64,000 nucleotides of DNA from Holacanthus passer (GCA_025331565.1 JAFREQ010000039.1:558001-622000), one strand, 5' to 3'. Shown: positions 10,426 through 23,152, counted from the stretch's first letter. Notes: generated by a model not told the origin, from the sequence alone. Numbers and translations are program-made.

Positions 10426-12651
10426 CAGAGTCAAATCTCCAAATTTTTACAGATATCTACAGTTTCATCTAACCCTATAAATACACTCCTTGTTTCTTAA
10501 TTTAGCTACTGCAGCAGGCTGTATACCTATTTGTATACAGTATGTGTCACAATCACACTGTCTGCATAGATAAAAGAAAATGTAATAAATAAATAAAATA
10601 AATGAGCATTCTATTATATGATAAGATTCAGATCACATCTATAGCAAATAAGAAGGTGAAACAGAGATTGGAACCAGCATAGACAAGGGCTGTTCAACTA
10701 ACTGCTTTCATTTCTGTACTTTCCACCAGCCTTGGCAGGGGCAGGAGGAGCAGAGAAGCAGATTCATTTTTGATGATAGGATCAATAAGGATAATTTTTG
10801 TCCCCTTCCTGACACAGACACATCTAATGTATTGTTTACCTTGTGTTGCACTGAGTTTTGAACACTGTTACATATACCTTTCACCTGTTTAATTTCACCT
10901 TGTGCCAGATCTTCATTCTTCATTCTGATGAGCATTCTGTCTTTTACATGCTATCTTCTCAGTACAGTGAGAGGATGAAGAGAATAGGGATACAGAGTCA
11001 GAATGTGAGAAAGAGAGAAGGATAGGAAGATTAAACCACCAAGAGGGTGCTAAAAAATCATTCCTCTCCATTATTTGGTCTCTCCTCTCTCTCCTGTGGC
11101 TTAGGTGCTTCTGCATGAAATGCTGATGTGGTTTCCCTCTCCCTCCCCCAGGCCTTTCTTCTCCATCTTTTCCCTGTGGCAATAGATCAGATTTCCTCCT
11201 GGGAAATCATTACTTGGCATCATTACCATTCCCAACACTTTTATCTACTACTCCTTGTTTCTTCACTCCATTGCTTGATTAAGTTTAGGAAGGGGAGGAA
11301 AAGGGGGAAAGGGAATACCTTTTAATGCCAGCCCCAATAAATAGGTCTTGGAGGAGTTGCTTTGATTGGGGTACTTTGAGGGTACCAGTGTGGATGCTGT
11401 CTTATGGGACAACCCCCTTCTGTCCAAATTTAAAATAAAAAACACAAGACCAACTATAGTAGATGTTCCAGTTCAACCTTTATTAACAATGGTAATGAAT
11501 TTAGCAGGCTGCTATGTGGAAGATGTTTGTTACATCTGAACATAAGTTGAAGGCCAGAGGAGAAAATAACAATGAGTTTTAAATATAGACAGTGGGATCC
11601 AAAAGTCTGAGACCACATTGTATAATTGTAATATTTTCCTAGATAATAAAATGAAACCTGTAAATAATCAGAAAGTTTGAGGATTTAGAAACATTTATAA
11701 ACACGAGAAGTTATGACATGTAAAATGAAGAAAAATATTTAAGATCCTGTACTACTTCTAGGTGAGCAATTGAAGTTAAGCAAATTTGTGGCACTGACCA
11801 ACTTAACTCCTTTGCAGTATACTCATGGTCACACTCAGGTAGACTTGATCCACTCATCAGTGCTATCATTCAAGTAACTCAACTTGTTGCCAATATTCAC
11901 TCTCTTTTGCCCTGCAAACTCAAGCCTCCTCCAAGCTTCACTATGCTGCTTCATAACATGAGAAAGCAAAGAGGAGATGATCCTTGAAAGACAAAGTGCA
12001 AATAATGTTGTTTCCTTAGCTATCGTTAAGTGCATGTGCTACAGCTTCAGTTGCACCAGTATCTGCTGCCTTAGAGAATGATTCTCCAAGATGAGGACTT
12101 TGACAAAATTTTCAAGGCCTTAAGATTGACGTTACAAGTCTGTTTTCTGGCTCTGTAGCCGCATCGGAAAATGTTGCAGTGAATATAGCACAAACCCACA
12201 ACAAAAAGTTGCTGGAAACACAGAAGGGAGGACAATTTCCTCAACTCCCTCTCTGTTCACCCAGTAATAAAGGACACCTTTCACTTTGCCACCAGGTTGC
12301 AGCTCAAAGTTCCCAGGATTTTTTTTGAGACAAAACTGTCATCCAAGAATCCAAGTCTAAGCCCTCCAAATATGAACTGTTTGTCCATCTTCCTAGAACT
12401 TTGGCAACTCTCTCATGCCTCCTCAGTGGAAAGAAAGATTGTGTCAAAAATGATGGAGAAAAAAGAGATTTTCGCATGCAGTGAGTTTGATTTTGGTTGT
12501 GCAAAGTGCCCAAAGCACACCGTTTGTGTGGCAGATGACAAATCCTTTAGAGAGCGTTCCAGACATTTACCTCTAGGTGGGAGATGTGAGGTAACAGTCA
12601 CCGATAGTTGTTTTTCGCAAGAAAAATGGATCCACGCGTATTTACGTGGTT
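10426..12651. other. noncoding, no gene recognised
   Basis: Mostly AT-rich unique-looking sequence. A block at about 11,579-11,615 (GGGATCCAAAAGTCTGAGAC) resembles a Tc1-type inverted repeat end, but no partner was found. Open frames near 11,835-12,035 and 12,297-12,701 have no recognised motif or splice support. Confidence 0.55.
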
Positions 12652-13566
12652 TAGGGATGTTTCTAACAATTAATTTCCATTTAAACAGAAGTTTAAACTA
12701 AACAGTTAAAATGGAGCGCAATTTAATCTATAGATTAACCCTATAGGGTCAAACTATAGGAGCCATTTGAAACCATTTATAGTGATACCATCTGTCCAGG
12801 CCAAATTGATCACTAGAAGTGGATGATTATTATATGTCAATTTTATTTATGGTCTATTTGGCTGCTCCCTCAGTCCAGTAGTTGGCTGTAAAGCTTCATT
12901 AAACAATATGGCTGGACTGAATATGAAAAGCTCCCCTGCTCTGAATGATGGAGCACACCACAAGTGAACCCCTCAAAAAACATTTTCTTGCGGGTTGTAT
13001 GATTTAAGTAGCCCTTTAACTTACTACAACCAGAAACACCATAGCCATTGTGGAAGTGGAGATTAACCAGTGCTCCTTTTGGCACTCTGAAGGTCGAACA
13101 TTAAGCGATTTGTACGTTGCATTTCTAGCAAAGCCTTGATGACTTTCTTCTCCCATCATAATTTCAGTGCGCATGCAGCACCAGCTTCAGGTAGCCAGCC
13201 AGAAGCAGACTACTTACATTAAGGCAAAGTACAGTATAATGGGAGTAAAGTAAAAAAAAAATATATATATATATATTGAATTACCATAGTTTATATCTTT
13301 TTCCATGTTGTCATGTATGGAAAGACCCAAAATGAACACTGTAAGCAGACTACTTTATTAAAACAAATTATTTATTATTTAGAATTATTTAAACAGCCTT
13401 TCTATAGGAATGATTCTGTTCCAAGGTTTTTGATAAGTGGTTGATTACTGTAAACATAATAAGTGGATTTCACTGTAATATTAAGTTTAATCATCTAGTA
13501 TTTCTGGCAGCAACGTGTCAGGTAGCAATGCTTAATAGACTAGTCAACTAATCATGTACATCCCTA
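12652..13566. mobile_element. hAT-like non-autonomous element (probable)
   Basis: The ends form inverted repeats: TAGGGATGTTTCTAACAATT on the left, and on the right a sequence whose complement starts TAGGGATGTACATGATTAGT. The 8-bp flanks, ACGTGGTT and GAGTGGAC, share only GTGG, so a target-site duplication is at best degenerate. There is no transposase inside. An AT microsatellite lies at about 13,258-13,277. The GACTAGTCAACTAATC motif near the right end is typical of fish hAT termini. Confidence 0.45.
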
Positions 13567-16090
13567 GAGTGGACTACAGAATGTAACCGGAGAATGATTA
13601 CTGACCAATACACTGACCCTCATGTGGAAGATGCTTTCTTCTGCCAAAGTTGTAGCCAGTGGTTCAGCACTCTTGGCTTAAGAAGCAGCTACTTTTGGAT
13701 CCCTTTAAGTGCTGTTGATAAAGAAAAAATAACCTTTGTCTATATAGTGGGGTTTATCAATTCAAACGAATGTTGCAAGAAATTTATGGACCACCACCAG
13801 TATTTCAACACATTATTGAGTACTGTCTGTGATATGAACTCTGGAAGTGCTGATATACGTACCCAGATGACATAAGTCTTTTCAAGAAAACGTTAGAAAC
13901 ATGAGCATTCATTTATTTGGTCGAATGATAGCAAATCCTAAAACCAGAGAAATAGGCTAATGTAAGGTAGTTGCAACTTAAGTTAACTATTTGCTGGATT
14001 TAATGTCTTGCTAACATGGGGGAAACGTAATCTAGAAAGAAATTTAACAGTTAATAATTAATGAGCACATCATGAAAATATATGTCATTTATTTATTATA
14101 CTTTAAGTACCATTTTTTCATGACATCAAGTTGGCAGTATGCTCATGGTTCTTTGTTGGAGCCTGACTGATTGCTCTAATTATATGTAAGGAAGACATTC
14201 AAATAAAGATACACAGAAGTATCAACTAAGAAAAATTTTTTGGAGTTGTCACTGAGACACATGCCCTTGAATGCCAAAGTATACATTTGTATGCATTTTC
14301 ACTCACACTATGAATGTAGTGTATACAGAGCATATCTTTTCTGGTCAAGTAAATAATAATGATAGGTCTTCAGTGCATTGACTGTGCTGATTCTTTTATA
14401 AAAATCCTTATGTAACATGTTGTTTACAGCTGTAAGCCATTCACTATATTGTTAAGCAGCTTCAATCTGTGCCACATATCTATAATTCATGATCACAATT
14501 TTGGTTTCTTTGTTGTCCCTGCAGGCAGTCCCTGGTAAGTCCTGGTATCTCAGTGGTGCCTGTATGGTGCTAAGAGGCCCCAGGGTAGAGCCTTGGGCCA
14601 TGGCTTTGGCCCAGTGACTCTCCAGAGTCAGTCCTGCTCATCTGGTCTGCTCCAGAGACCAATACAAGCATTCTAGTCCCCATCAGCAGCCACTCTGTCT
14701 TTCTCTTCTGCTTTCTCTTATATTCTGTTGCTCTCTTGCTCTGCCCACGTATTCTACCCAGAGTGATTTACGCCATACAAGTGCTGTATGTGGGCGTGCT
14801 CTTCCAAATTGTGCAAGTGGGGTCAAGGGGTCAGTGGTGGAGGCGGCCAAAAGACGTCTTTCATGACTTCACCAATATAAATACTGTACATCTCACCAAT
14901 CAAACTTAGGCAAGAGGGACATGATGAGAGCCATGCTTATAGCAGCTCTCTGATGTATAAAAAGTAACAACTGCACAGACATCTCTACTTCTTGTGGGAC
15001 TGAAACGGCAAACAGTCATTAACTGTCATAGTAACTAAGCAACTCGCAAATGACAATTGAATCCAATGCTAATACAAGCTAATGGTGCAGTGTCTGGCAT
15101 TGGGATGACTTCTATTTCCTTTTGACGGGGTATTAGGGGTGTCGGTTTCTGTGACAGGACAGTCAACAGTAATTACCCTGAGCCCCCAACCCGTCAAGAT
15201 CCCATGGTGTCAGGAGGACAACACTGGATTGGCAAGAGGAGCACCAACCCTGAAGTCCCCAGAGGAGCCATTAGAACAGAGGCCCAGTGTCCTGATCAAG
15301 CTAAACCCTGTGGACTGTCACTGCATAATTACAACTAGGCCCATTAAGTTGTGGAGCTCACTGTTGTTGTTTGCATCACCCCAGTCCTAACACACTCAGC
15401 AGCAAGAGCTTGCAGTCAGCAGGGTGAGACATGCAGGTTAAGTTAATGATGGGGTTATTGCTTCCATGTGATGTTACATGAGATCTGATTGGTAGAAGGA
15501 TCCTGACCTTGTGGTGTACTGGACCTATTATTGATAAAACAAGTATGCAGGTTTTATAATCAGGGTATATATAATATTCTACTCAGACTGTTTTTGCTAA
15601 GCGTTGGAGGTGTTTGATTTTTATTGTTTGCTTACATACTTTTATACAAATTAAGTTATTAAGTACATACACATATGTTGCTGAAAGTACGTAGACATCT
15701 GAGCAGAGGCCCTCCACGGTATTTTGGAACCTGGCAGCATAGCTTTGCTCCTTTCTAGAGTACTGTATTTATATACAATTTTGCTTCTCCCCTATTTTTC
15801 AGAGGGACTACTGCACTTACTTTACTTTACATTTATTTGATACCTGTAGTTACTAGAAACCACAGCATTAAAATGTTGCTTTCACATTCTTGCTTAATTA
15901 AGGTAAAAGTAGTCATTATGTAGAATTGTCACCTTCATAATGATAACATTATGTATGTATGTTGTATCATGTAAGTATGTGTCCTGCAGCCCTATCGCCA
16001 GCCTCCCAGCTGGCTCTTCAGTCGCTGGTCCCCTGTCCTGACCTCCAGCCTCATCGCTGGCCTTTTTTTTTTTTGATACTTTAAAGTTAT
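13567..16090. other. noncoding, no gene recognised
   Basis: No transposon, exon or RNA gene is recognised in this stretch. The segment 14,520-14,700 is relatively GC-rich and has chance splice-like motifs, but no conserved reading frame. A T-run at about 16,063-16,074 precedes the Rex1-like LINE. Confidence 0.55.
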
Positions 16091-17880
16091 AAGATAAGGT
16101 AAAATAAGATACGATATTCCTTTAATCGTCCCTTAGTGGGGAAATCCACATTGTCCAGCAGCAAAGACAAAAGAGCTGTTAAATAGTGCAGACAATGAAC
16201 AATATAAACTGAGAGGTATTAGTATTAACAAATTTACATGAGACTCTTTACAAATTTACATGAAATATATGAAAATCTGACCAAGTATATACACTATGAA
16301 CAAGAATACACTATGGACAGGAGAATTAAATATGAGAAATATAAAATACGAAATATTGCACATGGAATTGAAGAAATATTGCACAGTGAATAGGCCGACG
16401 ATTGCAGAGTCATCAGAGAACTTCTGCAGGTGACAGGTTGATGTGTTGTATGAAAGTGTAGAGGGTGAAAAGGCACAGAGATCTGGAGGATTGATCTGGA
16501 GGCGGTTCCGCTGGCACCACAAAGTCCTGTGTCAATTCTCTGTATTCCCTTTTGTCCCCATCTGTGACAAGGCCAACGATTGCAGAGTCATCAAAGAACT
16601 TCTACAGGTGACAGGTTGGTGTGTTCTGCAGTGTAGAGGGTGAAAAGAAATGGAGCCCCTGCGGGGCCCACATACTGCAGATAACCATGTCAGACACACA
16701 GTCCCATGTCCTCATATACTGTGGACGTTTGGTGAGGTAGTCCAGGATCCAGGATGTGAGGTGCAGGTCCACCCCTGTGTTTTCCAGCTTGTCCCCCAGG
16801 AGTGCTGGCTGGATGGTGTTGAATGCACTGGAGAAATTAAAGAACATGATTCTCACAGTGCTCCCAGGTTTCTCCAGGTGAGAGACGGCTCTGTGCTGGA
16901 GGAAGATGACAGTGTCATCCCCCAATGCCAGGTTGATAGGCAAACTGAAGTGGGTCCATCGATGGACCCACCAGGGCGCGGAGATGCGCAAGGACCAGCC
17001 ACTCCAGGGTCTTCATCAAGTGGGATGTTAATGCCACCGGCCTGTAGCTGTTAATGTCCTTGGGGTGTGGAGTCTTGGGGACAGGTACCACGCAGAATGT
17101 CTTCCACAGCTGTGGCACCTTCCCCAGCTTCAGACTCAGGTTGAAGATGTGCTCAACAACCCCGCACAGCTGGTCTGTGCAGGACTTCAGGAGCCTGGAG
17201 CTGATGCTGTCCAGACCCTCCGCCTTCCTCGCCTTGGTCCTCTGGAGCTGATTCCTCACCTGGGTTGTCGTGAGGGTCAGGTTGGAGCAGGAGGGCTGTG
17301 TGCTGGGTGGTGTGGGTGGGAGGGTTGAGCTGATGGGGTGAGCAGCGGGGGGTGGCTGTGAGCAGAGAGTTGCAGGAGGGGAGGTGGGAGTGGAGCAGTC
17401 CACTTGAGGTGCCAATGAGGGGGGCTGGGCTGGGGGAAGGGCGGATGAATGATCAAATCTGTTGAAGAATAAGTTCAGATCATTTGCCTACTTCCTACTT
17501 CTGGTCCCCCACAGCCTGGGAGTCAGGCTCCTTGTCGCCAGAGATGGTTTTACCTGGAGATGAACCAGGTTGTGGTCTGATCTTCCCGGGGGAGGAAGGG
17601 GTGATGAGGTGTATGCCTCCTTGGTGTTGGCATAACACAAGTCCACTATTTTATTGTCTCTGGTTCAGCATGTGACGTATTGAGTGAAGGTAGGCAGAGT
17701 GGAGGATGGAGAGGCATGACAAGTCCCCAGGGAGAAGAAGGAGGAAGGAGGAGGTGGGTGTTGGGTCTGTAGCCGGCCCATGACAGAGCAGAGGACATCA
17801 CAGGCCACATTGGCGTTAGAATCGCGATAAGATGCAAGAACTCCTGAGGCAGATGGTATGGCCTCATGCTAACAGTTCAA
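16091..17880 (-). pseudogene. Rex1/CR1-like LINE, internally deleted, with intact 3' end
   Basis: Read on the minus strand. The endonuclease part (17,500-17,870) includes ACDVLCSVMGRLQTQH, LPTFTQYV, and GRSDHNLVHLQ with the catalytic SDH motif. A deletion then joins it to DKEPDSQAVGDQK and NDLNLFFNRF. The RT follows: TKARKAEGLDSISSRLLKSC, LGKVPQLWKTFCVVPVPKTP, MDPLQFAYQPGIGG, IMFFNFSSAFNTIQPALLGD, GAPQGL (as APQGL) and KFSDDSAIVGL, where FSDD is the catalytic motif C. A 178-bp tandem duplication repeats the FSDD region. The C-terminal RT end is missing, and the 3' UTR and the tail (GGGGAAATCCAC at 16,138-16,149, then TTATC-like repeats) close the copy at 16,091. Confidence 0.9.
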
Positions 17881-18440
17881 TGTTCAATGCCTTTTTTCAC
17901 GATAAGAAAGATTTTAATGATAATAGCTTTGATACCAGTTATGGTCAGCTTTTTTTCCAGCTATAGCCATTGAATGTGTAACTCATGCCAAGCGCAGAAT
18001 GAAATCAGATTGTGATTGCTCATGACATGCTGTTTAAAGGCCAGCTGTTGACTGACTTCCTTATTAAAACAATGTGAGTGTTTTTGGCACTGTAAACCAG
18101 CTGCTCTTCTGCTGTATTTCTAACAGAGCTTATGACTGCCCTCAGAATTCTGGGGCCTCAAACATTAAACCATACTTATTGAAACCACAAGTAACCACAC
18201 ATGATGCAAATTAACTAGGACTGAAATCTTAAGGATTATAACTTTAAAACTGTATTTATTTTATTTATTTTTGTCACTTGGGGGCAGTGCACCAAACTGT
18301 GATAATACCTTTTTATCACCTTATAAAGTTTTTATGGTGAAGAGGCTAGCAGTTGCCTATTTACACATCTAACAGTGGTATGGCATTGGATTTGTATTAC
18401 ATGTCGCAAGTGAGTGTCGTTGCGTGTTGCCCACGAGCAA
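17881..18440. other. noncoding, no gene recognised
   Basis: AT-rich sequence between the Rex1-like LINE and a TA microsatellite. I see nothing that supports a gene or a repeat. Confidence 0.5.
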
Positions 18441-18450
18441 ATTATATATA

Positions 18451-18481
<31 letters not shown>

Positions 18482-18482
18482 T
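18441..18482. repeat. TA dinucleotide microsatellite
   Basis: About 42 bp of TA repeats with one interruption (TATAATTATA). Confidence 0.9.
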
Positions 18483-18701
18483 ACACATACACACATAGAT
18501 TAACTGCCACTTGCACAAATTCAACAACTGAGAGTTGTACAGGCAGCTGCAAGAGAGAAACAAAACATAAGGAGAGGCAAAGAAAGGCATAGAACTAAGT
18601 ACAAGAGAGTTTCTGCTTGGTGAGCGCTGCAGGGCATACAGGCTCTCAGATTAACTCTGCTCTCAAAGTTTAGTTCTGTTAATGCAAATCAAATCGATTT
18701 G

Positions 18702-19420
18702 GTCACTTTGAACGCAATCACAAGCACACAGACCTCCTGATTGACAGCATCTGTTAACCGAACAACAGGCAGACATTTTGGCCAGAGTCTGGATATTTCA
18801 ATTCTTGCTATGTCCATGTGGAATTTTGAGTTAGCTTTCTTTGCACTTTTTGAGAAAATTAAAGGGAATGCCAGATGGTTATAGTCACTGTGGGTCATTG
18901 TGAACAGGATTCCATTTCAGCAAACCTCTTAAGGACTTTTTATGACAGGAAATTATGATTCAATTACAGTGTAATTACAGCTGACTTTCCTTTGATTTTC
19001 TCAAACTATATAAAAAAAGAAATCTATTGCCCTTCTCAGCAAACCTATTATGCACATGCATTTTATGTTTTTTTTTATCAGATTGTTCAAGACTTATTTA
19101 ATATGTAATTTGTGTTACAATGTTGTTGATTTTGGTACTTAACATGTAAGATACTGTCTCTCTTATCCCTCTTGGCTGCTCAAAACACCGGTACCCTAAC
19201 AGCACAGATAGACATGTATCAAAATCCAAGTAGTAGCTGTCTTGACCGTGATTTTGCAAATGACAGTTTAGTTGATCGCATTATGTTGCCACCATTTTTC
19301 TGTCCCTGTGTCTTAGTCATTTGAAATAACAAACCTTTGGCCAAATTGTCTGCCTGTTGATAAGTTAACAGATGCTGTTAATCAGGAAATCTGTGTGGCT
19401 GTGACTGCTTTGAAAGTGAT
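18702..19420. repeat. long imperfect inverted repeat (arms about 100 bp)
   Basis: The left arm (18,702-18,800) and right arm (19,321-19,420) are reverse complements at roughly 83 percent over 86 aligned bases. They share cores such as GTTAACAGATGCTGT and TGTCTGCCTGTTG. The spacer is about 520 bp, AT-rich, without a recognised product. The arms could be terminal repeats of a non-autonomous DNA transposon or two inverted copies of one older repeat. The arm's coding-like character is discussed under findings. Confidence 0.7.
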
Positions 19421-19769
19421 TAATCATAAGGGGGCCAGTGTCCCCTTGGTTTCCACCCTCAAATTTTCAAAAGTCAGGTCAATTTCCACAAACAGTCAGC
19501 TTTGAGAGTGGATCTGAGAGCATGTATGTCCTCAAGCACTCTCCAAACAGACACATTCTTCTGCGTGGTCCGCTTTCTGCTTTCAGCCATTTTTTGCCTC
19601 TTCCTATGTTTTGTTCCTCATTTGCAGATGCCTGTACAACTCTCAGTTGTTGAATTTGTGTGCCCAAAAGGACTTGTAATGTGCCAGTTAATATCTGAAC
19701 ATGTGCCATGTGGCAACCCAGTCACAAAGCTCAATTCATCTAATACATGGCAGAAGTGCCTCTGCATTT

Positions 19770-19962
19770 CCAGCATTGCTTCCCATGTCCAGCTACAGTC
19801 CTCGCAAGTTCAGACATCATCTCCGCTCGCAAGCCAGTCTGTCTCCTGCCAGAACCACCTATATCTTGCCTGTCTTGTTTTCTCATTAAAGCTTTTTCAA
19901 ACCACTTAATCTGTGTCTGCCTCTGCCTCAGTTTGTCCAGAACACAAAACCCGCCGCAACAG
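19770..19962 (+). repeat. gypsy LTR fragment (3' end)
   Basis: It runs parallel to the last 200 bp of the LTR at 3,220-3,780. Shared blocks include CCAGCTAC..TCCTCG, CATCTCCGC, AGCCAGTC.GTCTGTC, TTAAAG.C..TTCA.ACCACTTA, CTCTGCCTCAGTTTGTCCAG and the end CCGCAACA. The upstream half of the LTR is not recognisable. It is a truncated relic. Confidence 0.65.
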
Positions 19963-20687
19963 ACAGCACTCTAAAACCAATAAAACATTAGGAATCAGGA
20001 AGTGATTGGCTGGTTAGCCAAGCTAGAGCTCACACAAGGAAAGCTGTCTCTGTTTGTATTTCTAGTAATAACTATAAGGTATCCCTAGAAAACCAGAGGC
20101 TTTTAGCAACTCACTACTTTTTAAAAAATAAATCACCAAATTAGCCCAATATTTGTGTTATCAATACAATAGGGATACATTTCAGTACTCTGAGCTCCTT
20201 CTTTATTGATCTTCTTCTTTGTGTCCACCTGAAGTCAAATTTTTAATCTTTTCTTTAGCTCTGGTTTGTTCTCATCAGATCAATTACTTATAAAAGATAT
20301 CTGGTTCTTCAGCTGCTAAATGCCCTGTTTTGTTCAACAGTTAGCCTCTAATTTTTGCTGGGCCAGGGAAACTGCAGAGTTAAGGTTCTTGCTTATTCTC
20401 TGTAGATTATTTGCTATGAATGACGCATTACACATAGTCTTCTTATACATTGTTAATACAACAATATTGATTAATAATAATAAGTTTTATGTATGTTTTG
20501 CTGTTAATACTTCTCTCTTCTGCTTTACTTATGTGAAAGTAGCTCATCCATAGTGAGCTGTGAGCAGGATCTGAATATTTTAACCACTGTCACAACATTA
20601 GTGAGGTCGGCGATGATGTTGGTTATTTTGTCTTTTGCATTCTCTTGGCTCAGGAAAGAGCACATTAATAACAATAATAATAATTTC

Positions 20688-21314
20688 TGTCATGGTTTAG
20701 GTCTCTTAGTTGATTTTGGTGTTTTTCTAGTTTGTTTTCTGTGCATGTTTAGTTATATACTCCAGTGTTTTTGGTTTAGGATTGTTTTTCTATTGTTTTT
20801 GTTCAGGCATTGCTTCAGTGGCTGGAGGTGTGGTCTCCAGGTGCTGGGGCTCTCTTTAGCTCAGCTGTCCCCAATTTCTACTAACGACTGGCAGCGTTAA
20901 AAGACCTCTGTTTCCACCTGCAAGCTGCCACATTGTCCCCTTTGTTCATCCCCTTTGTATATCCCTTTTCCATGTCCCCTGTTTTCTAGTGCTTTGTGGT
21001 TCCTGCGTTCCCAGTCTTTCCCCCTGTTTTCGAGTGACTTGGTTTTTCCAGTGTTTAGCCCTCTAGTGTTCCTTTTTCTCTAGTGTCTCTATAGCATTTT
21101 GTCCTCCTCTTCACCTACACGTCTCCTGTCGTCCATCCTTACCTGCCTTCATCCACTGAAGCAACTCCTCCACCTGGACTTCCTGTTTCAGTCACCTGTT
21201 TGTTTTTTCCTGTAAGTCCTGGAGTTTCTTTTGTTTAATAAGTCCTTTTTACTCATCCACCCTCGTCTGTGTCTCGCTCCTGGGTCTAATTGAGAAAGAA
21301 CTGAAATCGTGACA
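20688..21314 (+). repeat. solo LTR (gypsy-type) with 6-bp target-site duplication
   Basis: A 627-bp element that starts TGTCATGG and ends TCGTGACA (terminal inverted repeat TGTCA/TGACA). It is flanked by AATTTC at 20,682-20,687 and at 21,315-21,320. The interior shows LTR-like C/T-rich blocks and TTTGTTTAATAAGTCC near the 3' end. No internal gag or pol remains, which is what LTR-LTR recombination leaves. It sits at the tail of an L2-like LINE, so it is younger than that copy. Confidence 0.88.
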
Positions 21315-21320
21315 AATTTC

Positions 21321-21720
21321 ATTTGTATAGCACATTTCAAAAACCGAGCCGCAAAGAGCTTTACAGCAAAAACATATCATGGAAGCAAATAAAATACAGA
21401 GCATAAAATGTAAACATATAAATGAATAAATAAAAAAAAATGTAGGCACAGATATAGGCAGAAAATACAATTAGGTGTTGTCCACATAACACTGGAAATC
21501 AATGTCAAGTGTGCACAAGATTTGCCTCAAAAAAGAGGGGACCCAAAATAGAATCCTGAGGGATCCCGCAAAAAAGAGGAGCACAAGAGGAGGAGGCATT
21601 TCCAAGACTTAAAGAGAATGACCTGTTTGACAGATAAGAGATGAACCATTTGAGAGCCACATCACTGATGCCAACATAGTTCTTCAGATGGCTGATCAAG
21701 ATACTATGGTCAACATATGG
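21321..21720 (-). pseudogene. L2-like LINE RT fragment, partly displaced by the solo LTR
   Basis: On the minus strand 21,505-21,699 reads HLKNYVGISDVALKWFISYL, SNRSFSLSLGNASSSC, APLFCGIPQDSILGPLFF. This is the RT fingers/palm block normally seen as CGVPQGSILGPLLF; the G of PQG is changed to D. Between this and the LINE 3' end lies a deletion. The tail side, ATTTGTATAGCACATTTCAA at 21,320-21,339, matches a common fish LINE/SINE 3' block. Family level within L2/CR1 is uncertain. Confidence 0.75.
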
Positions 21721-23152
21721 ATAGCATTACAATTTCCCTTTACTTGAGCTAAGGGTCCTAGACAAAAGCATGAGTAGCAGCTCCAGGCCAAGTGGTGTCA
21801 ACACAGGGGTGTCCACATAGTTTTGGTCATATATTGTGTCTTGCACATATAACTTTTGATTTTTATTGTTGTTTGTACATTTAACTGTACATTTGTGAGT
21901 GTGAGTAGTGTGTAGGTAGGAGGCCTATTGCTTTCTGTATTTTCTAAAACTGCACCTCTGTTTATCGCTGATACACACTGTTCTCCTCAGATCCCCCATC
22001 TGCCCTGTTTGATTATACTTGTCATTCAGAGAGAAGGGAGGGGGGAGAGAGGGGGTAGTGCCTTTCAGTCCCCTCCACCATTTCGCACAACAAAATAAGA
22101 TGTTTCATCACACAACACTTTCCCACCAAACAAGCTGGGTTGAGTTGGAAACTGAGAGAAAATTGCCTTTTGAATAATCCTCTTCTTGATTTTTTCTTTT
22201 TTTCTCCTGAAAGGTTTTCTGAAGGTTATTGTTGAGAATAATGCAGCTCCTGCCCCCTGCAGATGACAATCATCTTTCCAATTTGTATGAGATTAGGTCA
22301 TATGGAAACAGCACATCATAAACACGCAGAGTCGGCACGCCTGCGATTGAGAATGGGGGGTGGCACTCGTTTCACCCTGTTCTGGGTGCATCCAGCCTTG
22401 ATTGCCATGACACTGGCAGTGGAAGAAACCAGGGCAACAGACAAACAGAAATCCACAGATCTGTGTTACTAACTGGGAGAAAAAGAGAAGCCGACCCCCC
22501 ACCCTCCTCCCGAAGCAGCATGACCAGATTGAATGTTTGATTTGCGGCTGGATCAGTAAACACAGTACGGCTTCGGTTGTTTCTTTTGATTCAATGTGAA
22601 TCATATCTGAACAAACAAGTTCTCAGTGTTTGAAGTACAACAGTACTGACATCAACCCTGCCACCAGAGAAGAACATTAATATCTAAAACACTTAAAAGA
22701 ACATTGCGGTGCATGGCTTCAACTCTGGTGTGTGTCTGTGTTTGCCGGTGGGGGGGGCAATTTTTCTTACATGGTTGAACTGTTTGACTGAGGCCTGAGC
22801 ATCTGGTAGAGGTTACCCTGCTACATCAAAAGAGAGATTTTTTAGGCCCAGGACACTGAATGCCTGCTGAATCCTGCCTCTGCCCAACTTTTGTTATGCA
22901 TCCTGACTGCAATGAGACTCATGACAGATTCCCCAGCAACGATAACTTGCCTAATGCATTCTCTGAATGAAACGTCAGTTGACCGTGTCAGTTTAGAGCG
23001 GGGAACATGTGTTTGAGATGCAACCACACAATCAATAGAGTGCTAATTGTGTGTCTTAGGGACAGTGAAATCTTTTGCTTGTCTAGGATGTCAGTAAGAA
23101 CTTTGTTAGCTTATGACTAGCATCATTTTCTTTCCTAAAGAGACTTCATAAT
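21721..23152. other. noncoding, no gene recognised
   Basis: Unique-looking sequence. A relatively GC-rich patch at 22,310-22,530 contains open frames on both strands but no recognised motif. Nothing here supports an exon. Confidence 0.5.

Noticed and set aside
11579..11615. Tc1-type terminal repeat GGGATCCAAAAGTCTGAGAC
   Set aside because: No inverted partner was found within the next kilobases and no transposase motif lies beside it.
12297..12701. Open frame of 134 codons
   Set aside because: No family motif, low-complexity stretches, overlap with open frames on the other strand, and it runs into a probable MITE end.
14520..14545. Micro-exon-like CTGCAG / GTAAGT pair 10 bp apart
   Set aside because: No neighbouring exons or coding sequence support it.
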